A DNA stretch of 64,000 nt from Desulfatibacillum alkenivorans DSM 16219 (GCF_900142135.1 NZ_FQZU01000008.1:146926-210925); one strand, 5' to 3'. Positions 17,768 through 27,904 are shown, counted from the stretch's first letter. Numbers and translations are program-made. The notes: generated by a model from the letters alone, not told the origin.

Positions 17768-18049
17768 ATTTTTAAGGGCTCCGATGAATATCATTATTTG
17801 CCTAAAGGCGCCTTGGCGTAAAACGGCAAATATCGGCCTGAAAACAGACACTCCCCCCGGATGAGCGATGGGCCTTGCTGCGCCCATCGCTTTCCGCCGC
17901 CCGGCGCGGACTCCGTCCCGCCGGGCGGTTTCAGTGAGAGCTTCCCAGCGGCTTCCTCCCTTGACATCTCCGTAAACCATGATGACATTATTCCCGGCTA
18001 CAGTGTCCTGGACCGGGCTTCCTATGACGATGTTTGCAAGGAGGCTTAT

Positions 18050-19249
18050 ATGACACAGCTAAAATCGGAATCAACGGCCAGCGTGGAGTTCCAGGTGAAG
18101 TGGAGCAGCGAACACGCGGCCCATGAAGAAAATTTTTACGTGGACCGGGTCCATTTTTGGCGGGACATTTTACCGGATAAGCTCAAAAAGGCTTTGCTGG
18201 AGAGTCCTCCCGGAGAATGGGCGTCGGCTGAGTTGCGTCCGGGCGAAGGCGTGGAAGCCTTGTCCTCCGCCCGGCTAAAGGAGCTCAAGCCGGCCCAGGT
18301 CAATGAAAAGGCTTTGGGCAGGCCGGTGCACGGAGGCCGGTTTTATCCTCGGGGAATCCTGAAGGACGTGGGAGGGGTATTTCCCCAGAACCGCGCCCCT
18401 TTCCGCATTCAATCCATCAACGAAAACAAACTGATCGCGGACTTCAATCATCCCCTGGCAGGCAAGGATCTGTCCCTCAAAGCCCGGATTGCGGGCGGAA
18501 TCAGCAACAAGGAAGAGCGGGGCGGAAGCTGCCTGGCCGTGGAGGACATCCTGGGCGTAGGGCCCGGCATGCAGGTCCGGGCCAACGGCTGCGCCACGGA
18601 CTTTTTTTATCCCGGCGCCTTTAACCGGGAGGACGAGGCCGCGGACGCCGTTTTTTACGATCAGCCCAGGATGGTCAATCATATCGACTCCCAGGCCATG
18701 GAGGTGGTTTCCGGCCTCTACGGCCGCCTTTTGAAAGACGGCATGGACGTTTTGGACCTCATGGCGAGCTGGAATTCCCATATTCCGGCCGAATTGAACC
18801 TGAAAAGCGTCCACGGCCTGGGCATGAACCAGGAGGAGTTAGAGAGCAACCGCCGCCTGAACGGATTCACGGTCCAGGACCTGAACGAGAACCCAAGGCT
18901 GCCTTTTGACGATAACTCCTTTGACGCGATCATATGCACCGTGAGCGTGGAGTACCTGACCAAGCCGGTGGAGGTGTTCAAGGAAGCCGCCCGGGTGCTC
19001 AGGCCCGGAGGCGTTTTCGCCCTGACTTTCTCCAACCGGTGGTTTCCGCCCAAGGCAATCGACGTGTGGAAGGAGGCCCACGACTTTGAACGCATGGGGC
19101 TGGTGCTGGAATATTTCCTCCAGTCCGAGGCGTTCAAGGATTTGCAGACCTATTCCATGCAAGGGCTGCCCCGGCCGGACGATGACAAATACGCGGATCA
19201 GCTTTATTGTTCGGACCCCGTTTACGGCGTTTGGGGCCAAAAAGCCTGA
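18050..19249 (+). CDS. SlyD/FKBP-like domain fused to a class I SAM methyltransferase
   Basis: A 399-residue cytoplasmic protein. Residues about 85-150 resemble the FKBP/SlyD fold (HGGRFYPRGIL, then IADFNHPLAGKDLSLKARI, close to the DFNHPLAGK signature of SlyD-type prolyl isomerases). Residues about 200-399 are a Methyltransf_11-like domain: VLDLMASWNSHIPAEL in the motif I position (an atypical form lacking GxGxG), LPFDDNSFDAIICTVSVEYL as motif IV, and ARVLRPGGVFALTFSNRW. ATG 18050 is firmly set by GCAAGGAGG six bases upstream; the open frame back to 17861 is not coding-like. Substrate unknown. A perfect hairpin follows. Confidence 0.82.
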   Translation: MTQLKSESTASVEFQVKWSSEHAAHEENFYVDRVHFWRDILPDKLKKALLESPPGEWASAELRPGEGVEALSSARLKELKPAQVNEKALGRPVHGGRFYPRGILKDVGGVFPQNRAPFRIQSINENKLIADFNHPLAGKDLSLKARIAGGISNKEERGGSCLAVEDILGVGPGMQVRANGCATDFFYPGAFNREDEAADAVFYDQPRMVNHIDSQAMEVVSGLYGRLLKDGMDVLDLMASWNSHIPAELNLKSVHGLGMNQEELESNRRLNGFTVQDLNENPRLPFDDNSFDAIICTVSVEYLTKPVEVFKEAARVLRPGGVFALTFSNRWFPPKAIDVWKEAHDFERMGLVLEYFLQSEAFKDLQTYSMQGLPRPDDDKYADQLYCSDPVYGVWGQKA

Positions 19250-19275
19250 CGCCGCAGAATCATGCAATCCTCATG

Positions 19276-19310
19276 CGCTTCCCCCCGGCCTCCCTCGGGG
19301 GGAAGCGTTT
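19276..19310 (+). terminator. Terminator after the methyltransferase fusion gene
   Basis: CGCTTCCCCCCG (19276-19287) and CGGGGGGAAGCG (19296-19307) form a perfect 12-bp stem with an 8-base loop. It is followed by TTT, so the U-tract is short. Confidence 0.7.
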
Positions 19311-19453
19311 CACACACGGGCTTATTCCTTTCCTTGATCAAAAATCTTTGCCGTGATACTTCAAAATCCGTTTCATCCCCTTAAATTATGGCGAGGGCTT
19401 CATTTCCATCTCGCCTGAACGGGTATTGTCTCTTTCCTAACGGATCATTGCAA

Positions 19454-20146
19454 ATGACTACAAAAACGGACGTTAAGGATGTTGTTTGGGTTGCATTGCT
19501 GTTGATTGCAGCCATCTGCTTCTCCATCGTCATGGGGGATTCCCTGTTCGCCTCCAGCGTGTTGATTTCCGGCATCTTGTGCGTGGCCCTGACCGCCATA
19601 GGGCGCATCGAAGGCTATGCCGCGGGCATGTACGCAAGCTGCACCTACGCCTGGATGGCCTACCAAAACGGCCTATTCGGAGAAGTCATGCTGAACCTGG
19701 GTTTTTTTATCCCCACAAACATTATCGGCTTTATAATGTGGCGGAAAAAAATGCGCGGCAACGTGGTGGAAATGCGCCAGCTGATCTGGCGGCATCGGGC
19801 CATGGTCGCAGCCGCCGTCATATTGGGAACCCTGGGGCTGGGGCTTATCCTCAGCAGGATTCCCGGCCAGAACACCCCTTACATCGACGCCAGCACCAAC
19901 GTGATTTCCATCATCGCCACCCTGCTCATGATGTGGAGATACAAGGAGCAATGGATGCTGTACATCATCCTGAACACGGTCAGTACGGCCATGTGGATTC
20001 TCCGTTGGCGGGCGGGCGGCGCGTCCGGCGATTTGATGATCGTCATGTGGATGATATACCTCGCCAACGCCATTTTCGGATACTGGCGGTGGCATACGGG
20101 CGCAAAAAAACTGTCCGCCATCCGGGAGCAAGAGGCGGCGGCATGA
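19454..20146 (+). CDS. pnuC: Nicotinamide riboside/NMN-type transporter PnuC
   Basis: Inner-membrane vitamin carrier of the PnuC family, 230 residues with seven or so hydrophobic segments. Family marks include IEGYAAGMYASCTYAWMAYQ near residue 55, NLGFFIPTNIIGFIMWRKK, and near the C-terminus the WMIYLANAIFGYWRW segment. ATG 19454 gives a sensible N-terminus; the frame extends to 19388 but without a ribosome-binding site. Its stop overlaps the nadR start as ATGA, so the two are translationally coupled. Coupling with NadR argues for nicotinamide riboside, trapped by phosphorylation after facilitated entry, rather than thiamine or riboflavin uptake. Confidence 0.93.
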   Translation: MTTKTDVKDVVWVALLLIAAICFSIVMGDSLFASSVLISGILCVALTAIGRIEGYAAGMYASCTYAWMAYQNGLFGEVMLNLGFFIPTNIIGFIMWRKKMRGNVVEMRQLIWRHRAMVAAAVILGTLGLGLILSRIPGQNTPYIDASTNVISIIATLLMMWRYKEQWMLYIILNTVSTAMWILRWRAGGASGDLMIVMWMIYLANAIFGYWRWHTGAKKLSAIREQEAAA

Positions 20147-21162
20147 AGAAAACCGGCCTGACCCTGGGAAAGTTCGCTCCTTTTCATAAAGGGCACCAAT
20201 TTCTGATTGAAACCGCGCTCAGGGAAGTGAACGAGCTTTTCGTCCTGGTTTACGAAACCGGCCTCATGGACGTTCCCTTGCAGGTTCGGGCCAACTGGAT
20301 TCGTAAGCTCTATCCTCAGGCCCGCGTTATAGAGGCCTGGGGCGGCCCTCCAGGCTATGGCAGTTCTCCGGAAATCGTCAAGAAGCAGAACGACTACATT
20401 CTATCCGTCATCGGGGACGAAATAATTTCCTGTTTTTTTTCCGGGGAGTTTTACGGTGAGCATGTCAGCAAAGTCCTTGGGGCCATAGACCGCCGCATAG
20501 ACCCGGAACGGAAGATTCTTCCCGTATCCGGGACGCAAATCCGGCAAGACTTTTTCGCCAATCGCAAGTTTGTGGATCCCCTGGTTTATAGGGATCTGGT
20601 GACCTGGGTGTGCTTTATGGGCGCGCCCTCCACGGGAAAGACCACCCTGGTCCAGGCCCTGGCCGAAAAATATCAAACCGTATACATGACCGAGTACGGC
20701 GGGGAATACTGGCGGGAAAACCATGTTGACCGCCGCATTACCCTGGATCAATTCGAGGAAATCCCCCTGGAGCACATGCGCAGGGAAGACGCACTCGTCC
20801 GGGACGCCAACCAATACCTTTTTTGCGACACAAACCCCATAACCACCTATGTGTTCGCAAAGGATTACCACGGCGAGTCCGGCCCGGTGCTGGAAAAGGC
20901 GGCGCGCGGCTCCGAAAGCCGGTACGATCTTTTTTTTCTGTGCGATACGGACATCCCCTACGCCGACACATGGGACCGCAGCGGAGACGTAAAAAGGCAG
21001 TGGTTTCAAAACCAGATCATAGGAGACCTGGCCGAGAGGCGTTTGCCGTATTTTGTCCTGCGTGGAAGCGTGGAAGAGCGAATCGCCCAGGTGGAGCATG
21101 TACTAAGCCGCCACAAAAAATTCGGCAACCTGACGGAGCTTTTTACGGAGCCTGCAACCTGA
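20143..21162 (+). CDS. nadR: NadR-type bifunctional NMN adenylyltransferase/ribosylnicotinamide kinase
   Basis: Cytoplasmic NAD-salvage enzyme of 339 residues. The N-terminal nucleotidyltransferase domain has GKFAPFHKGHQFLIETAL (the HxGH motif) and VSGTQIRQDF. The C-terminal kinase domain begins CFMGAPSTGKTTLVQAL (P-loop) and continues with YMTEYGGEYWREN. It lacks the N-terminal helix-turn-helix of enterobacterial NadR, so it is enzyme only. ATG 20143 overlaps the pnuC stop by four bases; a longer frame back to 19486 is merely the alternate frame of pnuC. Convergent with the DUF429 gene, 18 bases away. Confidence 0.93.
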   Translation: MKKTGLTLGKFAPFHKGHQFLIETALREVNELFVLVYETGLMDVPLQVRANWIRKLYPQARVIEAWGGPPGYGSSPEIVKKQNDYILSVIGDEIISCFFSGEFYGEHVSKVLGAIDRRIDPERKILPVSGTQIRQDFFANRKFVDPLVYRDLVTWVCFMGAPSTGKTTLVQALAEKYQTVYMTEYGGEYWRENHVDRRITLDQFEEIPLEHMRREDALVRDANQYLFCDTNPITTYVFAKDYHGESGPVLEKAARGSESRYDLFFLCDTDIPYADTWDRSGDVKRQWFQNQIIGDLAERRLPYFVLRGSVEERIAQVEHVLSRHKKFGNLTELFTEPAT

Positions 21163-21180
21163 CAAGGCTTGCGCCCGTCG

Positions 21181-21909
21181 TCAAATCCAGATCCACCCTT
21201 CCTTGCGGGCCAGTTTTTCGTTATCGGGAAAGCACACGTCGCCCATTAAAAAGTTGCGGCCGCCTAATATGCAAAGGGCCGCGTCCAAAGCGTCGGCGTT
21301 TTTATGCAGCAATTCCATATTTTCGGCGCCTTTCAAGAGCGGGATGACTCCATCCAGGATTTGTTTACGGATATCCAGGCATTTTTGGCTTTTATCGTCC
21401 TTATACCCGGAGGAGGGCAGGCCGTATTTGATGAGCACGGCCGCCGGATAAATCTCCCCCGCGCAGGCCTTTTCTTCATAGTCCGGGGACCACGCCAGGG
21501 GGATGGGCTCTCCCGTCAGTTCCCGTAACTCCGCCAGAATTGCAAGCGCTGCATGGGCCGTGCGGGCGATTCGATCCGCTCCCACGTCCAAGGGCAGTTT
21601 CCCGATTGCTTTCCAGCAGAACCTGTCCGTATGCCTGCGGAACAAATCGTTGGCTTTGCCGGGCAAGGGATCGCCCGCCTGATGATCGGCCAGCCCTTCG
21701 GCCAAAAGGGCGGGCCAGCCCAAAGGCGCGTCCATGGCCAGAAAAACCCGATCCGCTTTTGCGATAGCAGACGCCATGTCCTTGACCATGTTGGAGTTGC
21801 CTACCTCCACATGGCGGATTCGAACGTCCGCCCCTTTGCATTCTCCGTAAGCAACGCCGGTCCGGGTGTGCGAGGTTGCGCAATCTATGCCGATGATGCA
21901 GGTTTTCAT
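21181..21909 (-). CDS. DUF429 family protein (predicted RNase H-like fold)
   Basis: A 242-residue protein that resembles the DUF429 family, which is predicted to adopt an RNase H-like nuclease fold. IIGIDCATSHTRTGVAYGE at the N-terminus supplies the first acidic residue, AKADRVFLAMDAPLGWP the second region, and HKNADALDAALCILGG a C-terminal acidic motif. The activity of the family is not established. ATG 21909 is preferred over an upstream start at 21942, which lies inside the purF terminator. It is on the same strand downstream of purF, so it is probably transcribed by read-through or its own weak promoter. Confidence 0.75.
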   Translation of the reverse strand: MKTCIIGIDCATSHTRTGVAYGECKGADVRIRHVEVGNSNMVKDMASAIAKADRVFLAMDAPLGWPALLAEGLADHQAGDPLPGKANDLFRRHTDRFCWKAIGKLPLDVGADRIARTAHAALAILAELRELTGEPIPLAWSPDYEEKACAGEIYPAAVLIKYGLPSSGYKDDKSQKCLDIRKQILDGVIPLLKGAENMELLHKNADALDAALCILGGRNFLMGDVCFPDNEKLARKEGWIWI

Positions 21910-21924
21910 AATGGATTCAGGAAC

Positions 21925-21954
21925 AAAAAAAGGCCCCTGCAAGAGAGGCCTTTT
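21925..21954 (-). terminator. Rho-independent terminator of purF
   Basis: On the minus strand AAAAGGCC and GGCCTTTT form an 8-bp stem around an 11-base loop, followed by further T residues. It lies 28 bases after the purF stop and just upstream of the DUF429 start. Confidence 0.8.
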
Positions 21955-21981
21955 GATTGTTAATATGAGAGGAACTGGATT

Positions 21982-23394
21982 TTACATAAGTTCCAGACAA
22001 TCCTTGGTAACGCTGTCGTCAAAGGCCACAGGGTAGCAGCCGTCAAAGCAGGCTTTGCAGAACATGGTTTCCGGCTTCGGCACGTTGGTGGATTCCAGCA
22101 GCCCGGGCAGGGAAAGATAGTGCAGGGAATCCAGGCCCAGGTAATCCCTTAATTCATCGATGCTTTTATCCGACGCCACCAGCTCGCCGCTGGAGGAAAA
22201 ATCAATGCCGTAATGGCAGGGAAATTTGTGCGGCGGGCAGCTCACCCGCATGTGCACTTCCTTGACGCCCAGGTCGCGCAGGGCCTTGACCCTGGTTTTG
22301 GCGGTCGTGCCGCGGATGATGGAGTCTTCCACGATGATGATCCGCTTGCCTTCCAAAACGCTTTTTACGGGGTTCAACTTCACCCGCACTCCAAAGTCCC
22401 GCATGGTTTGGCTGGGCTGGATAAAGGTTCTGCCCACGTAGTGATTGCGGATCATGGCCATTTCAAAGGGCAGGGCGGAGTGCTCGGCATAGCCTATGGC
22501 CGCGTAGTTGCCCGAGTCCGGAAAAGGCATGACCAGGTCGGCGTCTATATGGGATTCCCGGGCGAGTATCTGCCCCATGCGTTTGCGCATGGTGTATACG
22601 TTATGTCCGTAGATGTTGCTGTCCGGGCGGGCGAAGTAAATGAATTCGAAGATGCAGAAGGATTTTTGTTCGGGCACGGGCACGTGGATGCTGCGGATGC
22701 CGTCCTTGCTGATGATGACAATTTCGCCGGGATCCAACTGGCGAACGAATTCCGCTTCCACCAGGTCCAGGGCGCAGGTTTCGGAAGCCAGCACGTAGTT
22801 TCCGTTATCCAGTTTGCCAAGGCAAAGAGGCCGGAACCCATTGGGGTCCTTGATGCCGATCATTTCCCCTTTGCTGGTGAGCAAAACAAAGGAATAAGCG
22901 CCCTTGAGCTTTTCCACCGTCTTCAACAAGGAGCCCTCAAAGCCCAGCTTTAGATTTTTCACCAGAAGATGGAGAAAAATCTCCGTGTCCATGGTGGTTT
23001 GAAAAATAGAGCCGGTTTCTTCCAGTTCCTTGCGCAGAATATGGGCGTTCACCAGATTGCCGTTATGAGCCAGGGCGTACGTCCGCATATTGTGCCGGAC
23101 TACAAAAGGCTGGGTGTTCACAATATTGGAGCCGCCCGTGGTGGAATACCGAACCTGGCCGATGGCGGTATCTCCCGGCAGGCTGGCTATGATGTCGTCG
23201 TCAAAGATGTCAGGCACCAGCCCCATGGCCTTATGGGCGTGGATGGTTCCATCCTGATAAGAAGCTATTCCAGCGCTTTCCTGGCCCCTGTGCTGCAGAG
23301 CGTACAAGCCGAAATAGGTCAGTTTCGCCGCTTCCGGATGTCCGAAAACTCCAAAAACGCCGCATTCATCCCGGGGCTTTCCCGATTCAAACAT
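21982..23394 (-). CDS. purF: Amidophosphoribosyltransferase
   Basis: First committed step of purine synthesis: PRPP plus glutamine to 5-phosphoribosylamine. The protein has 470 residues. The N-terminal nucleophile is Cys11 in RDECGVFGVFGH, preceded by a ten-residue propeptide as in the Bacillus-type enzyme. The PRPP loop is IIIVEDSIIRGTTAKT. C-terminal Cys residues (PETMFCKACFDGCYPV) are the ligands of a regulatory 4Fe-4S cluster in this class. ATG 23394 is preferred to the GTG six bases upstream. It follows carB on the same strand after 129 bases that contain a hairpin. Confidence 0.95.
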   Translation of the reverse strand: MFESGKPRDECGVFGVFGHPEAAKLTYFGLYALQHRGQESAGIASYQDGTIHAHKAMGLVPDIFDDDIIASLPGDTAIGQVRYSTTGGSNIVNTQPFVVRHNMRTYALAHNGNLVNAHILRKELEETGSIFQTTMDTEIFLHLLVKNLKLGFEGSLLKTVEKLKGAYSFVLLTSKGEMIGIKDPNGFRPLCLGKLDNGNYVLASETCALDLVEAEFVRQLDPGEIVIISKDGIRSIHVPVPEQKSFCIFEFIYFARPDSNIYGHNVYTMRKRMGQILARESHIDADLVMPFPDSGNYAAIGYAEHSALPFEMAMIRNHYVGRTFIQPSQTMRDFGVRVKLNPVKSVLEGKRIIIVEDSIIRGTTAKTRVKALRDLGVKEVHMRVSCPPHKFPCHYGIDFSSSGELVASDKSIDELRDYLGLDSLHYLSLPGLLESTNVPKPETMFCKACFDGCYPVAFDDSVTKDCLELM

Positions 23395-23463
23395 TATCAC
23401 CGCTCACTTTCCCAATCCTGGTTCTTCAGGCACGGGTAAACCGGGCGCTGGAGCGTCCGGCTT

Positions 23464-23510
23464 AAAAATCTGGGGGGCGGCGTAAAAACGCACGCCGCGA
23501 CGATCCCCCC
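23464..23510 (-). terminator. Nested hairpin between carB and purF, possible partial terminator
   Basis: GGGGGG (23472-23477) can pair with CCCCCC (23505-23510), and inside it CGGCGT with ACGCCG. On the minus strand the stem is followed by AGATTTTTAAG. It may dampen read-through from carAB into purF; it could equally be a processing site. Confidence 0.45.
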
Positions 23511-23523
23511 GGCAAACAGATAT

Positions 23524-26500
23524 TTATCCTGCGTGGTACTCCTGCAAGCAGCACACACCCAGAGTCTCCTCTTTCATGGAGGCGATGCCTTCGCACATGG
23601 CCAAGGCGCCCGGCACTGTGGTTGTATAAGGCACTCCGAATCTCAGGGCGGCCCGGCGGATCTTGTATCCGTCCCTGGTGGAGCGCTCTCCCACGCCGGT
23701 GTTTATGATCAGGTGGATTTCCTGATTCTTGATGGCGTCCACTACATGAGGCCGGATTCCCTCGGACACCTTGGATATCATCTTGTTTTTCACCCCGTGG
23801 GACGTGAGAAACTCAGAAGTCCCCCGGGTGGCTATGATGGTGTAACCCAATTGCTTGAGATTGCGCATGGGCTCCAGGATCTTTTCCTTGTCCGAGTCCA
23901 TGACGCTGCAAAAAATCGTGCCTTCCTGGGGAAGGTTCTGGCGTCCGCCCAACTGCGCCTTGGCGAAAGCAGGGCCGAAGGTCCGATCCACGCCCATGAC
24001 TTCACCGGTGGATTTCATCTCAGGCCCCAGCAAGGTGTCCACTCCCGGGAACCTGTCAAACGGAAACACCGCTTCCTTGACCGATACATACTCGGGAATG
24101 ACCTCGCCGGTAATGCCCAGGTCCGCGAGTTTACGCCCCAGCATGACCTTGGTGGCTACCTTGGCCCAGGGCACGCCGGTCGCCTTGCTCACAAAGGGCA
24201 CGGTCCGGGATGCACGGGGGTTGACCTCAATGACGAAAAGTTTTTCGTCCTTGACGGCGTATTGGATGTTCATGAGCCCGATAACGTTAAGTTCTTTGGC
24301 AAGGGCCTGGGTGGCGGAGCGAATGTGATTCTTGATGTTTTCGGAAAGGCTTTTGGGAGGCAGGACGCAAGCGGAATCTCCGGAATGGATGCCCGCTTCC
24401 TCGATATGCTCCATGATGCCCGCCACAATGGTGGTTTCGCCGTCGCTTACGGCGTCCACGTCCACCTCCACGGCGTTTTCCAAAAATTTGTCTATCAGGA
24501 CCGGGTGGCCTTCGCTGGCAACGATGGCTTCCCGGGCGAACTCCTCCAGGGCGGACTGATCGTAGACGATCTTCATGGCCCGGCCGCCCAGCACAAAGGA
24601 GGGCCTTACAATCACGGGATACCCGATTTCCTCGGCAATGGCCAGGGTTCCGGGAATGTCCATGGCGGTGCCGTTTTCCGGCTGCACAAGGCCCAGTTTT
24701 TTCAGCATGACCTTGAACAATTCCCTGTCTTCGGCCCGGTCGATGCTCTCGGGCTGGGTTCCTATGATGGGCACGCCGGCCTTGTTAATGGCCGCGGCGA
24801 TGTTCAAAGGCGTCTGGCCGCCGAACTGGACGATCACGCCCGCAGGCTTTTCCGATTCCGCAATGTGCAACACGTCCTCCGCGGTCAAAGGCTCGAAATA
24901 GAGCTTGTCCGAGGTGTCGTAGTCCGTACTGACCGTCTCGGGGTTGGAGTTGACCATGATGCTTTCCACCCCTTCCTCGCGCAGGGCGAAGGAAGCGTGC
25001 ACGCAGCAATAGTCGAATTCAATGCCCTGGCCGATCCGGTTGGGGCCGCCGCCCAGGATCATGACTTTTTTCCGGTCCGAAATCCTGGCTTCGTCCTCTT
25101 CCTCGTAGGTGGAATAATAGTACGGCGTGGCCGCCTCGAATTCCGCGGCGCAGGTGTCCACCAGTTTGTAGACCGGCCGGACGCCCTGTTCGTTCCGCTT
25201 GGCCCGGACGGTTTCCTCATCCGATCCGGTCAGGAAGGCGATCTGCTTGTCGGAAAATCCAAAGCGTTTGGCTTCCAGCAGCATGTCCTCATCCATATCC
25301 AGCCCGGCGCCGGCGATCTTCTTTTCCATCTCCAGGATAGTGGACAAATGATACAAGAACCAAGGATCGATCTTGGTCAGCTCATAGATTTCCTCCAAAG
25401 GCATGCCCGACTCCATGGCGTACCTCAGGTAGAACATCCGCTGGGAGTTGGGCGACGCCAGCCTCTTCCGCATTTCCTGCGGGTCGGGAAATACTCCGTT
25501 GCAATAGGGATCCTTGCCGTCCGCGCCAAATCCGCAACGCCCGATTTCCAGGCTCCGCAGGCCCTTTTGCAGGGCTTCGGTAAAGGTCCGGCCGATGGCC
25601 ATGGTCTCGCCCACGGACTTCATGGAAGTGGTGAGCAGATCCTCGGTTTCCGGGAATTTTTCAAAGGTCCACCTGGGAATTTTAACCACGCAGTAGTCCA
25701 GGGTGGGCTCGAAAGAAGCCTTGGTTTCCTTGGTGATGTCGTTGGGAATTTCGTCCAGGGTGTATCCCACAGCCAGCTTGGCCGCAATCTTTGCAATGGG
25801 AAAGCCCGTGGCTTTGGATGCCAGGGCGCTGGACCGGGACACCCGGGGGTTCATCTCGATGACGATCATGTCCCCGTTTTCCGGGTTGATGGCGAACTGG
25901 ACATTGGAGCCGCCCGTATCCACGCCGATCTCCCGCATGACGTCCAGAGTGGCGTCCCGCATGATCTGGTATTGCTTGTCCGTCAGGGTCTGGGCCGGGG
26001 CCACGGTAATGGAATCCCCGGTGTGCACCCCCATGGGGTCCATGTTTTCGATGCTGCAGATAATGACCACGTTGTCGGCCTTATCCCGCATGACCTCCAG
26101 TTCGAATTCCTTCCAACCCAGCACGGATTGCTCCAGCATGACCTGATGGATCAGGCTGGCGTCCAGGCCGCTCTTTACAAAGACGTCCAGGTCTTCCACG
26201 TTGTAGGCGATGCCGCCGCCCGTGCCGCCCAAGGTGTAGCTGGGACGGATGATGATGGGGAAACCGATGTCCTTGGCCGCCTTCCGGGCTTCTTCCAAAG
26301 TATGGACGATTTCGCTCTGGGGAACGCTCAGGCCGATGTTTTCCATGGCCGCGCGAAAAAGCTCCCGGTCCTCCGCCTTTTCAATCACTTCCACCCGGGC
26401 GCCGATCATCTCCACGCCGTACTTTTCCAGCACGCCTCTTTTGGCGACCTCAATGGCCGTGTTCAGGCCGGTCTGGCCGCCCAGAGTGGGCAGCAAGGCG

Positions 26501-26751
26501 TCGGGACGCTCCTTGGCGATGATTTTCTCCACAGCGTCGGGAGTCACGGGCTCCACGTAGGTGCGATCCGCGGTTTCCGGGTCGGTCATGATGGTGGCGG
26601 GATTGGAGTTCACCAGGACGACTTCGTAGCCCTCTTCCTTCAGGGCCTTGCACGCCTGGGTTCCCGAGTAGTCGAACTCGCAGGCCTGACCTATGATAAT
26701 GGGGCCTGCGCCAATGATAAGAATCTTTTTAATATCGGTTCTCTTGGGCAT
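23524..26751 (-). CDS. carB: Carbamoyl-phosphate synthase large subunit
   Basis: Synthesises carbamoyl phosphate from bicarbonate, ammonia and two ATP for pyrimidine and arginine synthesis. It has 1075 residues, full length for CarB. Two ATP-grasp halves are visible, each opening with an [22 protein letters not shown] motif (about residue 13) or [16 protein letters not shown] (about 565), each with QFGGQTP or LGGQTG and a C-terminal MGS-type allosteric domain (about 940-1075, TRGTSEFL). Its start overlaps the last base of the carA stop (TAATG), so the subunits are translationally coupled. The 1084-residue frame on the opposite strand is a shadow. Confidence 0.97.
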   Translation of the reverse strand: MPKRTDIKKILIIGAGPIIIGQACEFDYSGTQACKALKEEGYEVVLVNSNPATIMTDPETADRTYVEPVTPDAVEKIIAKERPDALLPTLGGQTGLNTAIEVAKRGVLEKYGVEMIGARVEVIEKAEDRELFRAAMENIGLSVPQSEIVHTLEEARKAAKDIGFPIIIRPSYTLGGTGGGIAYNVEDLDVFVKSGLDASLIHQVMLEQSVLGWKEFELEVMRDKADNVVIICSIENMDPMGVHTGDSITVAPAQTLTDKQYQIMRDATLDVMREIGVDTGGSNVQFAINPENGDMIVIEMNPRVSRSSALASKATGFPIAKIAAKLAVGYTLDEIPNDITKETKASFEPTLDYCVVKIPRWTFEKFPETEDLLTTSMKSVGETMAIGRTFTEALQKGLRSLEIGRCGFGADGKDPYCNGVFPDPQEMRKRLASPNSQRMFYLRYAMESGMPLEEIYELTKIDPWFLYHLSTILEMEKKIAGAGLDMDEDMLLEAKRFGFSDKQIAFLTGSDEETVRAKRNEQGVRPVYKLVDTCAAEFEAATPYYYSTYEEEDEARISDRKKVMILGGGPNRIGQGIEFDYCCVHASFALREEGVESIMVNSNPETVSTDYDTSDKLYFEPLTAEDVLHIAESEKPAGVIVQFGGQTPLNIAAAINKAGVPIIGTQPESIDRAEDRELFKVMLKKLGLVQPENGTAMDIPGTLAIAEEIGYPVIVRPSFVLGGRAMKIVYDQSALEEFAREAIVASEGHPVLIDKFLENAVEVDVDAVSDGETTIVAGIMEHIEEAGIHSGDSACVLPPKSLSENIKNHIRSATQALAKELNVIGLMNIQYAVKDEKLFVIEVNPRASRTVPFVSKATGVPWAKVATKVMLGRKLADLGITGEVIPEYVSVKEAVFPFDRFPGVDTLLGPEMKSTGEVMGVDRTFGPAFAKAQLGGRQNLPQEGTIFCSVMDSDKEKILEPMRNLKQLGYTIIATRGTSEFLTSHGVKNKMISKVSEGIRPHVVDAIKNQEIHLIINTGVGERSTRDGYKIRRAALRFGVPYTTTVPGALAMCEGIASMKEETLGVCCLQEYHAG

Positions 26752-27881
26752 TATTTCATTAACCCCACAAATTCCTTAAACAAGTAATGGGCGTCATGAG
26801 GGCCGGGCGAGGCCTCGGGATGGTACTGCACGGAAAAAACAGGCAGCTTGTTATGCCGGATGCCTTCCACCGTGTTGTCATTGAGATTGATGTGCGTCAC
26901 CGTAGCCTCCCCCTTGGGCAGGGAGTCGAAATCCACGGAAAAGCCGTGATTCTGGCTGGTGATCTCAATGGCGCCCGTCGGCAAGTACTTCACCGGCTGG
27001 TTGATGCCCCTGTGTCCGAATTTCATCTTATATGTCTTGCCGCCGAGAGCCAGACCAAGCAACTGGTTGCCCAGGCATATGCCGAACAATGGCTTGTAGC
27101 CGATCAACGGCTGGATGTTCTTGACCGCATACTTAAGCGGCTCCGGGTCGCCCGGGCCGTTGCTTAAAAACACGCCGTCCGGGTTCATGGCCTTGACTTC
27201 ATCCGCCGTGGTGGAGGCCGGAACCACAAACACCTCGCAGCCCAGGCCTTCCAGACAGCGCAGGATGTTGTATTTGATGCCGTAGTCAAAGGCGACCACG
27301 CAATGCTTGTCCCCGCGATGACGCCAGATTTCCGGCTGCTGCCATTCGTTTTCCATGACCGCTTCCACCCTGCCGTCAACCCATCTGTAGGGCTTGTCCG
27401 TGGTTACGCCGGTCACCAGATCCGATCCCGCCATGGACGGAATGGCCCGGGCCTTGGCCGCCAAAGACTCGGGATCCAGGTCCTGGGTGGAGATCATGGC
27501 GCGCATGGCGCCTTTGCTGCGTATATGCCGGGTGAGCGCCCGGGTGTCGAAATCATGCACGCCCAGAACCCCCTGGCTTTGCAAATAATCGGCCAGGCTT
27601 CGGAGCGAAGTGAAATTGCTGGGATATGGCTGGTATTGCCGGAGAAGAAACGCGGCAACCTGGATGCGGTCTGACTCCACATCCTCGTCATTGATTCCAT
27701 AGTTGCCAATCAAGGGGTAGGTCATGGTCACCATCTGCCCCCGGTAGGAGGGGTCGGTAAGCACCTCCTGGTAACCGCTCATGCCCGTGTTAAACACCAC
27801 CTCGCCCTGAGCTTCCCCGGGGCCGGTGAATGAGCGGCACTTGAACGTCCGGCCATCTTCTAAAGCCAGCAAGGCTTTCAT
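26751..27881 (-). CDS. carA: Carbamoyl-phosphate synthase small (glutaminase) subunit
   Basis: Glutamine amidotransferase subunit that supplies ammonia to CarB, 376 residues. The N-terminal domain opens [33 protein letters not shown] is a CarA signature; the class I glutaminase site is [16 protein letters not shown] with the Cys nucleophile, and [13 protein letters not shown] carries the His-Glu pair. The residue after GICLG is Asn where His is common. The first gene of the carA-carB-purF run; a perfect 7-bp dyad lies 24 bases upstream of its start. Confidence 0.96.
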   Translation of the reverse strand: MKALLALEDGRTFKCRSFTGPGEAQGEVVFNTGMSGYQEVLTDPSYRGQMVTMTYPLIGNYGINDEDVESDRIQVAAFLLRQYQPYPSNFTSLRSLADYLQSQGVLGVHDFDTRALTRHIRSKGAMRAMISTQDLDPESLAAKARAIPSMAGSDLVTGVTTDKPYRWVDGRVEAVMENEWQQPEIWRHRGDKHCVVAFDYGIKYNILRCLEGLGCEVFVVPASTTADEVKAMNPDGVFLSNGPGDPEPLKYAVKNIQPLIGYKPLFGICLGNQLLGLALGGKTYKMKFGHRGINQPVKYLPTGAIEITSQNHGFSVDFDSLPKGEATVTHINLNDNTVEGIRHNKLPVFSVQYHPEASPGPHDAHYLFKEFVGLMK

Positions 27882-27904
27882 GTGTGATCCTCGTTGCTCA
27901 ATTC

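Larger units (their letters stand above)
17374..18049. other. 676-base gap holding two dispersed repeat elements
   Basis: After a GC-rich inverted segment (17389-17428, GCCGCTC/GAGCGGC arms) it holds a copy of the 155-bp repeat (17531-17684) and a copy of the CGTCATTCC-type repeat (17706-17767). From about 17800 to 18049 the methyltransferase frame stays open, but its composition is unlike coding sequence. TTGACA at 17961-17966 may be a -35 for that gene; its -10 partner is poor. Confidence 0.55.

Noticed and set aside
17582..17864. Two short plus-strand frames over repeat families A and B
   Set aside because: They are made of repeat sequence and are not preserved in copy 2 at 56.4 kb.
17861..18049. 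Upstream extension of the methyltransferase fusion
   Set aside because: Pro/Cys-rich, no homology, and a strong ribosome-binding site sits before the ATG at 18050.
19486..20142. N-terminal extension of nadR
   Set aside because: The extension is the alternate frame of pnuC; the ATGA overlap gives a normal NadR N-terminus.
23533..26787. 1084-codon open frame on the plus strand opposite carB
   Set aside because: It is an antisense shadow of a GC-rich gene: His/Gly-rich, no domain, no ribosome-binding site, while carB on the other strand is unmistakable.
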